Shown here: one piece after another, positions 26,440-35,529 of the stretch
Position numbering within the stretch: position 1 is the stretch's first letter
How the letters are laid out: each line of letters opens with the position of its first letter
Assembly (NCBI GenBank): GCA_000372185.1
Contig: AQUA01000002.1
Coordinates: 5,873-69,872 of the forward strand
Origin: an actinobacterium SCGC AAA278-O22
GTDB lineage: Bacteria > Actinomycetota > Actinomycetes > Nanopelagicales > Nanopelagicaceae
DNA length: 64,000 nt
Direction: 5' to 3'
Notes under the pieces: generated by a model
Databases searched by the model: none
Seen by the model: only the letters and a program-made list of their open reading frames with translations
What the model was told of the DNA's origin: nothing
Position numbers and translations under genes: made by a program

Positions 26440-26474
26440 ATGAATAGTTATTAAATGAATGAATAACTATTCAT
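26440..26474. promoter_or_regulatory. Operator: perfect 13-bp inverted repeat with 9-bp spacer
   Basis: ATGAATAGTTATT and AATAACTATTCAT form a perfect palindrome around AAATGAATG, positioned over the predicted transcription start. This is the expected arrangement for repression by the adjacent SorC-type regulator. In the transcript it would also fold as a hairpin in the 5' leader. Confidence 0.7.
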
Positions 26475-26513
26475 ACACCGAACCCCCTCAACAGGGGCAG
26501 AAATGGAGTGAAA

Positions 26514-27479
26514 ATGCGTGGAAAGAAAGTAGCTCTTGCAGCAGCAGCTATCGCTGCCCTGGTTGCAGGAACATCATTTGCTGGCCCAGCAGCTCAGGCT
26601 GCAGGAAAGCAGAAGGTAATCGGAGTCGCAGTTGCGGATCAGAAGTCACTCTTCTACATCGCAGCGGTCGATGGAATGAAGAAGGCTGCCAAGGCGAACA
26701 ACGTTAAGTTAATCGTTCTATCAGCTGATAACGATGCAAATAAGCAGGTTGGGCAGGTCAACAGCCTCCTAACTCAGAACATCGATGCGCTCGTCTTTAT
26801 CGCACAGGATGCCACCGCAGCTGCGGCTGGCGTGAAGGCTGCAAATAAGGCGAAGGTCCCAGTAATTGCAGTTGATGAGAAGCCAGAGTCTGGTAACGGA
26901 GTTTTGGCAACTTACATCGCAACTAACTCAGTAACAGCAGCTGATCAACTATGTACATGGTTGTTTAAGCAAATTGGCAATAAGGGCGAAATTGGAATTC
27001 TCCATGGTGTCCTTGGCGCAACAGCTGAAGTTCAGCGCACACAAGGGTGCCAAAACGCTCTTAAGCGCACACCAGGAATTAAGGTTGCAGCAGAAGCTAC
27101 AGCTAACTGGGATGAAACACAGGCTTATAAGGCTGCTCAGAACATGTTGCAAGCAAACCCAAATATCGTGGCAATCTTCGGTGAGTCAGATGCGATGGGT
27201 CTAGGTGCTGCAAAGGCAGCGAAAGATGCAAACCGCAAGATCATTTCAGTTGGAATTGATGGTTTCCCAACTATGGTCGCTGCAATCAAGGATGGTTTAA
27301 CCCAAGCTACCCAAGCTCAAGTTCCTTACCTTATGGGTCAGCAATCAATCACTGATGCGCTGAAGGTACTTGCAGGAAAGAAGTTACCTGCAGTTCAGTA
27401 CAAGCCAACTGTTTTGGTTACAACAGAGAATTCAAATTCGGTTAATCCGGTTGATTTCTACGGACCAAACGTTAAGTAA
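26514..27479 (+). CDS. Sugar/polyol ABC transporter substrate-binding protein
   Basis: A 321-residue secreted RbsB-type binding protein. The signal peptide covers about residues 1-30 (KKVALAAAAIAALVAG, cleavage near AQAAGK). Ligand-binding repeat elements are GVAVADQKSLFYIAA, LSADNDANKQVGQV, IAVDEKPES, GESDAMGLGAA and VGIDGFPTMVAAI. ATG 26514 is preferred to GTG 26508 because GGAG ends five bases before it. It heads the operon and is followed by a strong hairpin before the ATPase gene. Confidence 0.9.
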   Translation: MRGKKVALAAAAIAALVAGTSFAGPAAQAAGKQKVIGVAVADQKSLFYIAAVDGMKKAAKANNVKLIVLSADNDANKQVGQVNSLLTQNIDALVFIAQDATAAAAGVKAANKAKVPVIAVDEKPESGNGVLATYIATNSVTAADQLCTWLFKQIGNKGEIGILHGVLGATAEVQRTQGCQNALKRTPGIKVAAEATANWDETQAYKAAQNMLQANPNIVAIFGESDAMGLGAAKAAKDANRKIISVGIDGFPTMVAAIKDGLTQATQAQVPYLMGQQSITDALKVLAGKKLPAVQYKPTVLVTTENSNSVNPVDFYGPNVK

Positions 27480-27510
27480 ATAACTTCGCACTAAAGCAGA
27501 AGCAACGGAA

Positions 27511-27559
27511 AAGTAAAGGACCCGTTAGCAATACGACGGGGCTAACGGGTCCTCTACTT
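27511..27559 (+). terminator. Strong hairpin between binding protein and ATPase genes
   Basis: AGGACCCGTTAGC (27517-27529) pairs perfectly with GCTAACGGGTCCT (27541-27553), and AAGTA pairs with TACTT below one mismatch, giving 18 base pairs. A short T-poor tail and only 22 bases to the ATPase start leave no room for a new promoter, so it probably acts as a partial terminator or mRNA stabiliser. Confidence 0.75.
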
Positions 27560-27581
27560 AATTGAAAGGAGTGAAGCGATA

Positions 27582-29078
27582 ATGAACCCAATTAAGTCAT
27601 TAACAGTGGCAAATATAGATAAGTCATATGCGGGTGTACAAGTGCTGCACTCTGTGAGTTTCAGCGTCCCTGCTGGAGAAGTGGTCGGTCTTGTAGGCGA
27701 AAATGGTGCGGGAAAGTCGACTATTTCCTCAATTATCGCGGGAGTTGTTCAGCAGGACTCAGGTCAGATGACTATCGATGGGGCACCTTATACCCCAGGC
27801 TCACCGGCTGAAGCTATCGCCAGTGGTGTCGCTCTTATCCACCAAGAGATTCGTATGATTCCAGATCTCTCAATCGCTGAAAATATTTTTCTTGGCCGAC
27901 TTCCGATGAAGAACGGTCGAGTTGATTCAACAAAATTAATTGAAGATGCAAATGTGGTACTTCAAAAACTAGGAGTCAATGTAGATCCTCGCAGAAAAAT
28001 CCGAGGACTTTCAATTGCCGCACAACAAAGTATTGAAATCGCAAAAGCTATCTCTCGCAATCCAAGGTATGTAATCTTTGATGAACCTTCTGCTTCTCTA
28101 ACACCACATGAAACCAATCGGGTTCTACAGCAGATAAAAGTGCTTTGTGACCATGGCGCGGGAGTTATCTACATATCCCACCGCTTAGAAGAAGTAACAA
28201 AAGTTGCATCACAAGTTATCTGTCTACGTGATGGCCATGTAGCAAAGACTTGGAATACCGGCAATATCCCTCAGGATGATCTAGTAAAAGCTATGGTCGG
28301 ACGTGATTTTCGCTTTGAACACCATGCACCAATTGAGGCTGAAGAAAATGAGATTGTTCTTGAAGTTAAAAATTTATCCCGAAGCGGCGTGTTCGAAGGG
28401 ATTAACTTCGCTGTGGCAAGTGGTGAAGTTCTTGGGATTGCTGGTTTGGTAGGCGCAGGTCGTACGGAACTGGTGCGCGCGATAGCAGGCGTAGATCGAA
28501 GTACAGAAGGAGAAATTTGCGTTAATGGCAAACTGGTCAAGATAAATTCTCCTGCAAGCGCAATTCGCGAGGGAATTGTTATGGTGCCTGAAGATCGGAA
28601 AGGCCAAGGATTAAATCTTGGTCATACTGGTGCTCAGAATATTGTTTCGCCTTGGGAACGAATCTTGCGAAGATCTAGTTTTGTCACAAAAGGATGGGTA
28701 AAAGATCTAGCTGAAAAGACCGCTGAAGCCTTTGATGTCCGAGGTGGAATACATCAGCCGGTTGTGCGACTCTCAGGTGGGAATCAGCAGAAAGTCCTAC
28801 TTGCCAAGTGGCTGGTTATGGAACCGAAAGTTCTCATTCTCGATGAACCAACCCGCGGTGTTGATGTCGGTGCCAAAATGGCTATTTATCAAATCATTCG
28901 CGATGTTGCAGCTCGAGGAGTTGCAGTGGTGGTCGTTTCTTCTGAACTTGAAGAGATTCTCGGTATATCAAATCGAGTACTAGTTATGTCTGGCGGGAAG
29001 CAGCGAAAAATTTTGAGTCGCTCTGAAGCAGATGCAGAGAGCGTAATGAGCCTAGCTATGCCGATTGGAGCGAAATGA
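27582..29078 (+). CDS. Sugar/polyol ABC transporter ATP-binding protein, two-domain RbsA type
   Basis: A 498-residue fused ATPase. Domain 1: Walker A GENGAGKST, a degenerate signature LSIAAQQ and Walker B YVIFDEPSASL. Domain 2: the usual degenerate Walker A GLVGAGRTEL, signature LSGGNQQKV and Walker B VLILDEPTRGVDVG. This is the normal asymmetry of RbsA/XylG/EryE proteins. AGGAG lies upstream of ATG 27582. The 3' end overlaps the permease ATG at 29075. Confidence 0.94.
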   Translation: MNPIKSLTVANIDKSYAGVQVLHSVSFSVPAGEVVGLVGENGAGKSTISSIIAGVVQQDSGQMTIDGAPYTPGSPAEAIASGVALIHQEIRMIPDLSIAENIFLGRLPMKNGRVDSTKLIEDANVVLQKLGVNVDPRRKIRGLSIAAQQSIEIAKAISRNPRYVIFDEPSASLTPHETNRVLQQIKVLCDHGAGVIYISHRLEEVTKVASQVICLRDGHVAKTWNTGNIPQDDLVKAMVGRDFRFEHHAPIEAEENEIVLEVKNLSRSGVFEGINFAVASGEVLGIAGLVGAGRTELVRAIAGVDRSTEGEICVNGKLVKINSPASAIREGIVMVPEDRKGQGLNLGHTGAQNIVSPWERILRRSSFVTKGWVKDLAEKTAEAFDVRGGIHQPVVRLSGGNQQKVLLAKWLVMEPKVLILDEPTRGVDVGAKMAIYQIIRDVAARGVAVVVVSSELEEILGISNRVLVMSGGKQRKILSRSEADAESVMSLAMPIGAK

Positions 29079-30133
29079 GAATGTCAAAAATTAAAGATAG
29101 CCAAAAAGTGGGGGAACATATGAACGACTCAAAATCATATGAGGTGGAGCATGAATCTAGTCAAGCAAGATTGGCTTTAACGTGGATAGGGAGAGTAGCC
29201 AACGGCCCAATAATTGGCTTGATCTTTATGTGCGTTGTATTGACTTTCACTTCGCCATATTTCTTAACAACTCGCAATATCAACAATATTTTGGTGCAAA
29301 GTTCAGATATTGGAATTCTCGCTGCCGGACAAGCTCTTGTTATTCTCATTGGTGGAATTGACCTATCAGTAGCGGCAATCATGGTTGTTACCATGATGTT
29401 TTCAGCGTGGCTCTTCAAATTTCAGAGCGTTCCATTTGTTCCAGCTCTTATTGCCGGCTTGATTCTAGGAGCACTTATCGGATTAATTAATGGTTTATTG
29501 GTTGCATACGGCAGAGTTCAGGCTTTTGTAGCCACACTTGCAACTATGTCCGCATGTCTAGGCATGGCCTTAGTGATCACAAATGGAAATACAATTAATA
29601 CTTTCCCTGAATGGTTTGCAGTTCTTACAGAAAGTGCTGCGCCCTTGGTTCCTATGCAATCGATACTCCTTGTATTTGTATTTATGGCACTGGGTTTTTG
29701 GCTTAAATTTCGCCCAAGTGGACGAGCACTCTTTGCAATAGGAGGAAACGAAGAAGTCGCACGACTTTCAGGATTACCTGTAAAACCACTCAAGACATTT
29801 GTATATGTAATTTCCGGTTTTTTAGCTGCTCTTTCAGGATGGATCAACATTTCGCTGCTTGATTCAGCGCAACCTACTGCGGGCTCGAGCTATCTACTTA
29901 CTGTGATTGCTGTCGTTGTTATTGGAGGTGCCTCTCTTGCCGGAGGAGTTGGATCTATGGGTCAGACATTTATTGGTCTACTCATTATCGGTGTACTCAA
30001 TGCAGGCCTCGCACTCTTACACGTAAATCCAAATTTACAACAAGTTGTGATTGGTGCCGTAATTCTCGGTGCAGTGCTGACAGATCGAAACCAATTTAAT
30101 TTCAGCCTCCGTATTAAAAAGAAGATCAAATAA
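29075..30133 (+). CDS. Sugar/polyol ABC transporter permease (RbsC type)
   Basis: A 352-residue membrane protein with about ten hydrophobic helices, IGGIDLSVAAIM near residue 90, NGLLVAYGRVQAFVATLATM, GGNEEVARLSGLPVKPLK (ATPase contact loop) and VVIGGASLAGGVGS. The start is uncertain: ATG 29075 overlaps the previous stop by four bases and has GGAG in front, but ATG 29120 follows GGGGGA at a good distance. The 15 residues between them carry no domain. Confidence 0.92.
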   Translation: MRMSKIKDSQKVGEHMNDSKSYEVEHESSQARLALTWIGRVANGPIIGLIFMCVVLTFTSPYFLTTRNINNILVQSSDIGILAAGQALVILIGGIDLSVAAIMVVTMMFSAWLFKFQSVPFVPALIAGLILGALIGLINGLLVAYGRVQAFVATLATMSACLGMALVITNGNTINTFPEWFAVLTESAAPLVPMQSILLVFVFMALGFWLKFRPSGRALFAIGGNEEVARLSGLPVKPLKTFVYVISGFLAALSGWINISLLDSAQPTAGSSYLLTVIAVVVIGGASLAGGVGSMGQTFIGLLIIGVLNAGLALLHVNPNLQQVVIGAVILGAVLTDRNQFNFSLRIKKKIK

Positions 30134-31125
30134 TGAGTAGTCAATTAAGTAAAGAGTTTTTACTCGAGGCACAACGTCGCATGGTACGCATTCGCCTCTT
30201 TGATGAACGTGCCTCAAAAATGGTCAAACGCGGACAGATTCCAGGAACAGTACATACGAGTATTGGTCAAGAGGCGCAAGTAGTCGGCGCATGTATGGCC
30301 CTAGGTGATCAGGACTACATGACTGGAAATCACCGCTCACATGGCCATCCGATTGGTAAAGGTTCTCCACTATCACCATTGATGGCTGAACTTGTAGGCA
30401 AAGCAACTGGAGTTTGTAAAGGTCGTGGTGGCTCTCTACACCTAGCAGACTTTAGCGTTGGTTCACTCGGTGAATCCGGAATTGTTGGATCTTCAATTCC
30501 CATCGCAACTGGTGCAGCCCTTTCTTCCAAAATTCTCAACAATGGCAAGGTTGCACTTGCATTTTTTGGTGATGGAGCTGCAAACCAAGGCAATTTATAC
30601 GAGTCCATGAATTTGGCAGGGATTTGGAAGCTTCCCGTGATTTTTCTTTGTGAAAATAATCTTTACGCTCTCTCAACCCCAGCGCATACAGTGACAAGCG
30701 GTGTGATTGCATCACGTGCTGCTGGCTTTGATATTCCAGGCATAAGAGTTGAGAATGGTCAAAATTTCATTGAAGTATTTGACGCAGTTAAAACCGCAGT
30801 TGAGCGTGCTCGCAGCGGCGAGGGACCTTCACTGATCGAAGTTGTTACTTATCGTTTTAACGAACATTCAGAAGGGCTTCGCCTTGGAGTCGACTACCGC
30901 GACCAAAATGAGAAGGCTGAATGGCTGGCTAAAGATCCAATAGTTCTATTCCGTGATTATTTGATTCAAGAATCAATTGCTACTGCGGAGGAACTTGATG
31001 CCATCTTCGCCTCAGTTGAGGCAGAGGTGGAAGAAGCTTTTGAATTCAGTCAATCAAGCCCATTCCCAGATGCGAGCGATCCTTACTTAAATCTTTATAC
31101 CGAACCATTTGAGGTGTATGCATGA
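30133..31125 (+). CDS. Thiamine-diphosphate dehydrogenase E1 alpha subunit, acetoin-dehydrogenase-like
   Basis: A 330-residue E1 alpha that decarboxylates or cleaves a 2-oxo or alpha-hydroxyketone substrate on thiamine diphosphate. The TPP motif is GDGAANQGNLYESMNLAGIW ending in CENN, and the active-site loop is GNHRSHGHPIGKG, closer to AcoA than to pyruvate dehydrogenase E1 alpha. It starts at the stop of the permease gene (1-bp overlap) and overlaps E1 beta by four bases. Placement inside a transporter-kinase operon argues for a dedicated substrate rather than central metabolism. Confidence 0.87.
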   Translation: MSSQLSKEFLLEAQRRMVRIRLFDERASKMVKRGQIPGTVHTSIGQEAQVVGACMALGDQDYMTGNHRSHGHPIGKGSPLSPLMAELVGKATGVCKGRGGSLHLADFSVGSLGESGIVGSSIPIATGAALSSKILNNGKVALAFFGDGAANQGNLYESMNLAGIWKLPVIFLCENNLYALSTPAHTVTSGVIASRAAGFDIPGIRVENGQNFIEVFDAVKTAVERARSGEGPSLIEVVTYRFNEHSEGLRLGVDYRDQNEKAEWLAKDPIVLFRDYLIQESIATAEELDAIFASVEAEVEEAFEFSQSSPFPDASDPYLNLYTEPFEVYA

Positions 31126-32135
31126 AGTCTGTTATGAGCTATCTCGGCGCAATTGGTGCCGCACAACGTGAAGCAATGGATGCTGATGAACGTGTCATCA
31201 TCATCGGTGAAGATGTTGAAGCGAATGTCTATGGAACAACTGGTGCCGGTAAGGCAAGGGCAGCCGAAGGTGATTTTTTACAGCGCTATGGCAAGAATCG
31301 AATTCGCAATACTCCAATTTCAGAAGAAATTATTGTGGGAGCAGCTGCTGGCGCAGCGATGACAGGTCTGCGACCTCTGGTAGACCTCTCTTACTCATCC
31401 TTTACTTACCTTGCGATGGATCAATTTGTAAATCAAATTGCCAAGAATCGCTTTATGTTTGGTGGACAAGCATCAATTCCAGTCGTATTCCGCTCTGCGA
31501 TGTTTTATGGTCTCAATACAGGAGCTCACCACTCCGATCGCCCTTATCCAATGTATATGAATGTCCCAGGTCTAAAAATCATCACACCTGCTTCTCCTAG
31601 TGATGCAAAAGGGCTTTTGCGTTCTGCCATAGATTGCGATGATCCTGTTTTGATTTTTGAAGCATGTCCTTTATGGCCCATGAAAGAAGAAGTGGAAGAA
31701 GATGAATATTGGATTCCACTTGGCGTGGGCCGCACACTTCGCGAAGGGACCGATATAACAATCGTTGCCATTTCTGGCGCTGTTCCTGAAGCGGTAGCTG
31801 CAGCTGAAGAACTTGCTAAGGAAGGAATCTCTGCCGAAGTTTTTGATCCGCGAACCTTGGTTCCTATGGATATTGAAGGAATCATTAAGTCTGTAACTAA
31901 AACTGGACGCCTTGTTGTTGCAGATCCAGCACATCAAACATGTAGCGCGGCATCGGAAATCTCGGCACTTGTCGCAGAGCATGCCTGGGATTCGCTGACA
32001 GCTCCAATTAAGCGAGTAACCACACCAGATACACAGATTCCATTCAGTCCTGCACTTGAAAAGCACCTTTATCCAAATCGTCTTTCAATTGCAGCGGCAG
32101 CGCGTTCTGTCCTAAAAGTTTCACAACCGGTCTAG
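31122..32135 (+). CDS. Thiamine-diphosphate dehydrogenase E1 beta subunit, acetoin-dehydrogenase-like
   Basis: A 337-residue transketolase-type beta subunit that pairs with the E1 alpha product. It shows IIIGEDVEANVYGTTG, RIRNTPISEEIIVGAAAGAA (TPP-binding Glu), DQFVNQIAKNRFMFGG, GLNTGAHHSDRPY, and the C-terminal transketolase domain (EVFDPRTLVPMD, VVADPAHQTCSAASEI). Length and order are normal. Confidence 0.9.
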   Translation: MKSVMSYLGAIGAAQREAMDADERVIIIGEDVEANVYGTTGAGKARAAEGDFLQRYGKNRIRNTPISEEIIVGAAAGAAMTGLRPLVDLSYSSFTYLAMDQFVNQIAKNRFMFGGQASIPVVFRSAMFYGLNTGAHHSDRPYPMYMNVPGLKIITPASPSDAKGLLRSAIDCDDPVLIFEACPLWPMKEEVEEDEYWIPLGVGRTLREGTDITIVAISGAVPEAVAAAEELAKEGISAEVFDPRTLVPMDIEGIIKSVTKTGRLVVADPAHQTCSAASEISALVAEHAWDSLTAPIKRVTTPDTQIPFSPALEKHLYPNRLSIAAAARSVLKVSQPV

Positions 32136-32150
32136 AGAAAGAGAAGAAAG

Positions 32151-32390
32151 ATGAGAGTAGAAGTATTGCTTCCCCAGTGGGGAATGGGGATGAGCGAAGG
32201 TGTTATCTCGCTTTGGCTAAAGAAAGTGGGAGATTCTGTGAAAGAAGATGAACCCATTGCACAAGTCGAGGCAGAAAAAGTTGAAGAAGAGCTCACCGCT
32301 CCAGCAACTGGAACTCTGACTGAAATTTTGGTACCTGCAGGAGATACCGCAGAAGTGCGAACAGTTGTTGCGATTATCGAAACAGCATAA
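32151..32390 (+). CDS. Free-standing lipoyl-domain protein (N-terminal part of a split E2)
   Basis: A 79-residue protein consisting only of a biotinyl/lipoyl domain: LLPQWGMGMSEGVISLWLKK, then the modification site VEAEKVEEELTAPATG with the lipoylated lysine near residue 43, then GDTAEVRTVVAIIETA to the stop. In ordinary E2 proteins this domain is followed by a linker, a subunit-binding domain and the acyltransferase. Here the stop overlaps the next gene and the acyltransferase is a separate gene 4 kb downstream. It would swing acyl groups between E1 and the separate E2 core. Confidence 0.9.
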   Translation: MRVEVLLPQWGMGMSEGVISLWLKKVGDSVKEDEPIAQVEAEKVEEELTAPATGTLTEILVPAGDTAEVRTVVAIIETA

Positions 32391-34042
32391 TGATGGAAAA
32401 TTTTGACGTAATCATTATTGGCGGAGGCGTCAATGGTGTTGGGATTGCCCAAGAAGCAGCGCTTCAGGGCTATCGAACTTTGTTGCTTGAGCAAGATGAT
32501 CTATGCAGTGGCGTATCCGCATGGTCAGGTCGTTTAGCACACGGAGGATTACGTTATTTAGAACATTTCGATTTTGCTCTGGTTCGGGAATCTCTGCTTG
32601 AGAGAGAACGACTTGTAAAGAATGCCCCACATTTAGCGAAGCATGTGCCCTGGATTATGCCAGTTTATAAGCACAATAAACGAGGTGGGCTACTAGTGAG
32701 AATGGGAATGATTCTCTTTGACATTCTTTCATTTGATAAGTCAGCACCGCGTCACAAATTCTTAAGCAGAAAGAAAGTCCTCAAAATGTTTTCTGCGATT
32801 GAAACTGATGGACTCAAGGGTGGATTTCATTATTGGGATGGGCAGATTGAACTAGCTGAGCGCCTTTGTATCGAATTGGCACTTGATGCACAGGCACATG
32901 GGGCACAGATTCGAACACATTCGCGCGTACAAGCTCCAGTTTTTACCGGAGCGAAAGTAACCGGTGTGACTTATACAGATTTGATTACAGGTGAAACACA
33001 TTCTGCTCACGCGCCAGTTGTCTATAATGTGGCAGGTCCATGGATTGATCGAGTACTCACTCAGGACGCAAAGTTCCCAACTCAACCTCGCTTAAACGGT
33101 GGAACCAAAGGCTCACACCTCATTGTGAATCCATTTCCTGGGGCACCAAAGGAAGTTATTTATTATGAAACCCGCACCGATGGTCGACTCATTCTTGTTA
33201 TTCCGTGGCTGGGTAAATACATGCTTGGCACTACTGATATTCGTTGGGAGCATGATCCCGAAGATGCACGTTGCGACATTGGAGAATTGGAATATCTCCT
33301 TCGAGAGGTAAACGCATTAATCCCAGAAGCGAACCTGACTATTGGGGATGTTCTTTACACATATAGTGGAGTGCGCCCGCTTCCATACGAGCCAGAGAAA
33401 GATGAATCCGCAGTTACGCGAACGCACATTCTTTTTGATCACAAGAACAATGGAGCAGAGGGTCTCGTGACTGTGGTGGGTGGGAAACTCACAACTTTTA
33501 GACAGTTGGCTGAAGACGCAGTTTCTGATCTCAATAAGAGACTTAATCGTAAGAAAACAAAATCTCTGACGCGAAACCGTAAATTACCAGGAGCCCACTT
33601 CCATGATATTGAATCTCTCACTTCAGAACTCATCAATCAAGGCGCACCAACAAATGTAGCTAATCGCCTAGTTCGAATATATGGTTCTCGTTCACTTGAA
33701 ATATGGAACATCATTGAATTGGATCCATCTGCTATAGAGGCAGTTGATAACTCAATTGGCTTGACTCGTGCCGAAATTGAATATGTTCTTGTTGAAGAAT
33801 TTCCTAAAACGCTCGCTGATCTCATGGCGCGACGATTGATACTGGCATTTGAAGATGGTCATGGTCTGAACGTTGTTGAAAAGATAGCTGAGATAGCGGC
33901 GGGAAAGTTGGGATGGTCCTCGGTTGAAATCTCACGCCAAATTGAAGGTTATAAAACTTGGCTTGATCACTTAGCAATACCTGATGTAAATGGACCACGT
34001 TCTACACACTTTGGTGCAAAGCAAATGAGTGAATCACGATGA
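32390..34042 (+). CDS. FAD-dependent glycerol-3-phosphate-dehydrogenase-like oxidase
   Basis: A 550-residue GlpD-family protein with the FAD motif IIGGGVNGVGIAQEAAL, GVSAWSGRLAHGGLRYLEH (FAD/substrate region), TDIRWEHDPEDA, YSGVRPLPYE and a helical C-terminal domain. GlpD oxidises glycerol-3-phosphate at the membrane, and EryB of erythritol operons is a GlpD relative acting on a polyol phosphate. Beside a FGGY kinase and a SorC regulator, either role fits; I favour a polyol phosphate. It overlaps the lipoyl gene by one base and the FGGY kinase by four. Confidence 0.87.
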   Translation: MMENFDVIIIGGGVNGVGIAQEAALQGYRTLLLEQDDLCSGVSAWSGRLAHGGLRYLEHFDFALVRESLLERERLVKNAPHLAKHVPWIMPVYKHNKRGGLLVRMGMILFDILSFDKSAPRHKFLSRKKVLKMFSAIETDGLKGGFHYWDGQIELAERLCIELALDAQAHGAQIRTHSRVQAPVFTGAKVTGVTYTDLITGETHSAHAPVVYNVAGPWIDRVLTQDAKFPTQPRLNGGTKGSHLIVNPFPGAPKEVIYYETRTDGRLILVIPWLGKYMLGTTDIRWEHDPEDARCDIGELEYLLREVNALIPEANLTIGDVLYTYSGVRPLPYEPEKDESAVTRTHILFDHKNNGAEGLVTVVGGKLTTFRQLAEDAVSDLNKRLNRKKTKSLTRNRKLPGAHFHDIESLTSELINQGAPTNVANRLVRIYGSRSLEIWNIIELDPSAIEAVDNSIGLTRAEIEYVLVEEFPKTLADLMARRLILAFEDGHGLNVVEKIAEIAAGKLGWSSVEISRQIEGYKTWLDHLAIPDVNGPRSTHFGAKQMSESR

Positions 34043-35529
34043 GTTTCAAGCGCCATATTCTCGTTATTGATGCTGGTTCATCTAGCGTCCGCACGCTTAT
34101 TGTCAATGATTCCGGTGTAATCGTTGGCGAGGGTCGAAGTCAAGTCATATGGAAACATCGCAACCCAGGTTGGGCGGAGTTGGATCCTTTGGAGCTGTGG
34201 AATGCCACCCGAAAAACTATCTTGGATGCAGTTATTGATGCAGGAATTTCTGTCACACAGATATCTGCGGCAGGGATTACAAGTCACCGCGAAACATTTA
34301 TGATTTGGGATAAGACAACGGGTCAACCTGTGCATGATGCACTTGTATGGATATCGAATCAAACAGATGAAATTATTGATCGCTGGAGTAAGCAAGGTTT
34401 AGCAGCTGAATTCAAGGCGCGCACAGGTCTCCACAACGACTCATTTTTCTCAGCTGGCAAAGTTGCATGGCTTCTCGAAAATGTGGATGGATTAAGGGCG
34501 AAGATTGCTAGCGGTCAGTGCATAGCCGGAACAGTCGATACTTGGTTGACATGGAATCTCAACGGCAGAACAGTGCATGCAACAGATTCCTCGTGCGCGT
34601 CACGTACAGCACTTTTCAACATTCATACTTTGAAATGGGATAGCGAATTACTTGGCAAGCTTGATATCCCTGAAGTGATATTTCCAGAAGTCCTAAATTC
34701 AGATGGCGATTTTGGAAAAGTAGATCGAAGCATTTTGGACGCAGATATTCCAATTCGGGCAGTGTTGGCGGATCAGCAGGCGGGGATGTTTGGGCAGGCT
34801 TGTTTTGCTAAAAATTCCTTGAAGAATACTTTTGGAACAGCTGGTGTACTTACAGTCAATGTGGGGGATACACCTCGAGATGTAGAAGGCTTAACTGGCT
34901 CTGTTGCCTGGCTAGTGCAAGGAGATCTCAAGTATGAAGTGGAAGGGGTTGTCTTCCATAGTGGTCAAACAATCCAGTGGCTACGTGACAACTTAGGAAT
35001 TTACGCACCAGCTAATCGCATTGATGAAATTATAAAATCGGTAAGCAGCAATGGCGGTGTATATCTCGTCCCAGCCCTTGGGGGGCTTGCAGCACCATAT
35101 TGGGATCGTAAAGCGCGCGCTTCAATTCAAGGTCTCTCTTTAGATACATCAGCAGCACATTTAGTACGTGCTGCGGTAGAGGCGATGGCTTTCCAGACAC
35201 TCGACATCATTGAGAAGCTACAAGAATTTCCAGTCAACTCTTTCAAGGTCGATGGTGGTGCGGCCAGTTCAAATTTCCTATGTCAATTCCTATCGGACAT
35301 TACAGGGATGCAAGTTCAGCGTCCTTTTGAGCTGGAGCGAACAGCTCTCGGCGCCGCGTATGTCGCAGGGTTAAGCATTGGGATTTGGAACAGTTTGGAA
35401 GAGATATCCAACAACTGGACTGCCGAAAGAATTTTTGAGCCCGTCGCCAAAGATTCTGATCGGGAAAAATTGAAGTCAGAATGGAAAGAAGCAGTAAATC
35501 GGACTCTCATCGGAGGAATTAAGAAGTGA
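34039..35529 (+). CDS. FGGY-family carbohydrate kinase (glycerol/erythritol kinase-like)
   Basis: A 496-residue ATP-dependent kinase: phosphate-1 motif DAGSSSVRTLIV at the N-terminus, ITSHRETFMIWDKTTG, FGTAGVLTVN (phosphate-2 loop), GGLAAPYWDRKARASIQG and the FGGY-like DGGAASSNFLCQFLSDITG. It probably phosphorylates the imported polyol to feed the GlpD-like oxidase encoded just upstream. It is the first of two FGGY kinases in this operon. Confidence 0.87.
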   Translation: MSFKRHILVIDAGSSSVRTLIVNDSGVIVGEGRSQVIWKHRNPGWAELDPLELWNATRKTILDAVIDAGISVTQISAAGITSHRETFMIWDKTTGQPVHDALVWISNQTDEIIDRWSKQGLAAEFKARTGLHNDSFFSAGKVAWLLENVDGLRAKIASGQCIAGTVDTWLTWNLNGRTVHATDSSCASRTALFNIHTLKWDSELLGKLDIPEVIFPEVLNSDGDFGKVDRSILDADIPIRAVLADQQAGMFGQACFAKNSLKNTFGTAGVLTVNVGDTPRDVEGLTGSVAWLVQGDLKYEVEGVVFHSGQTIQWLRDNLGIYAPANRIDEIIKSVSSNGGVYLVPALGGLAAPYWDRKARASIQGLSLDTSAAHLVRAAVEAMAFQTLDIIEKLQEFPVNSFKVDGGAASSNFLCQFLSDITGMQVQRPFELERTALGAAYVAGLSIGIWNSLEEISNNWTAERIFEPVAKDSDREKLKSEWKEAVNRTLIGGIKK

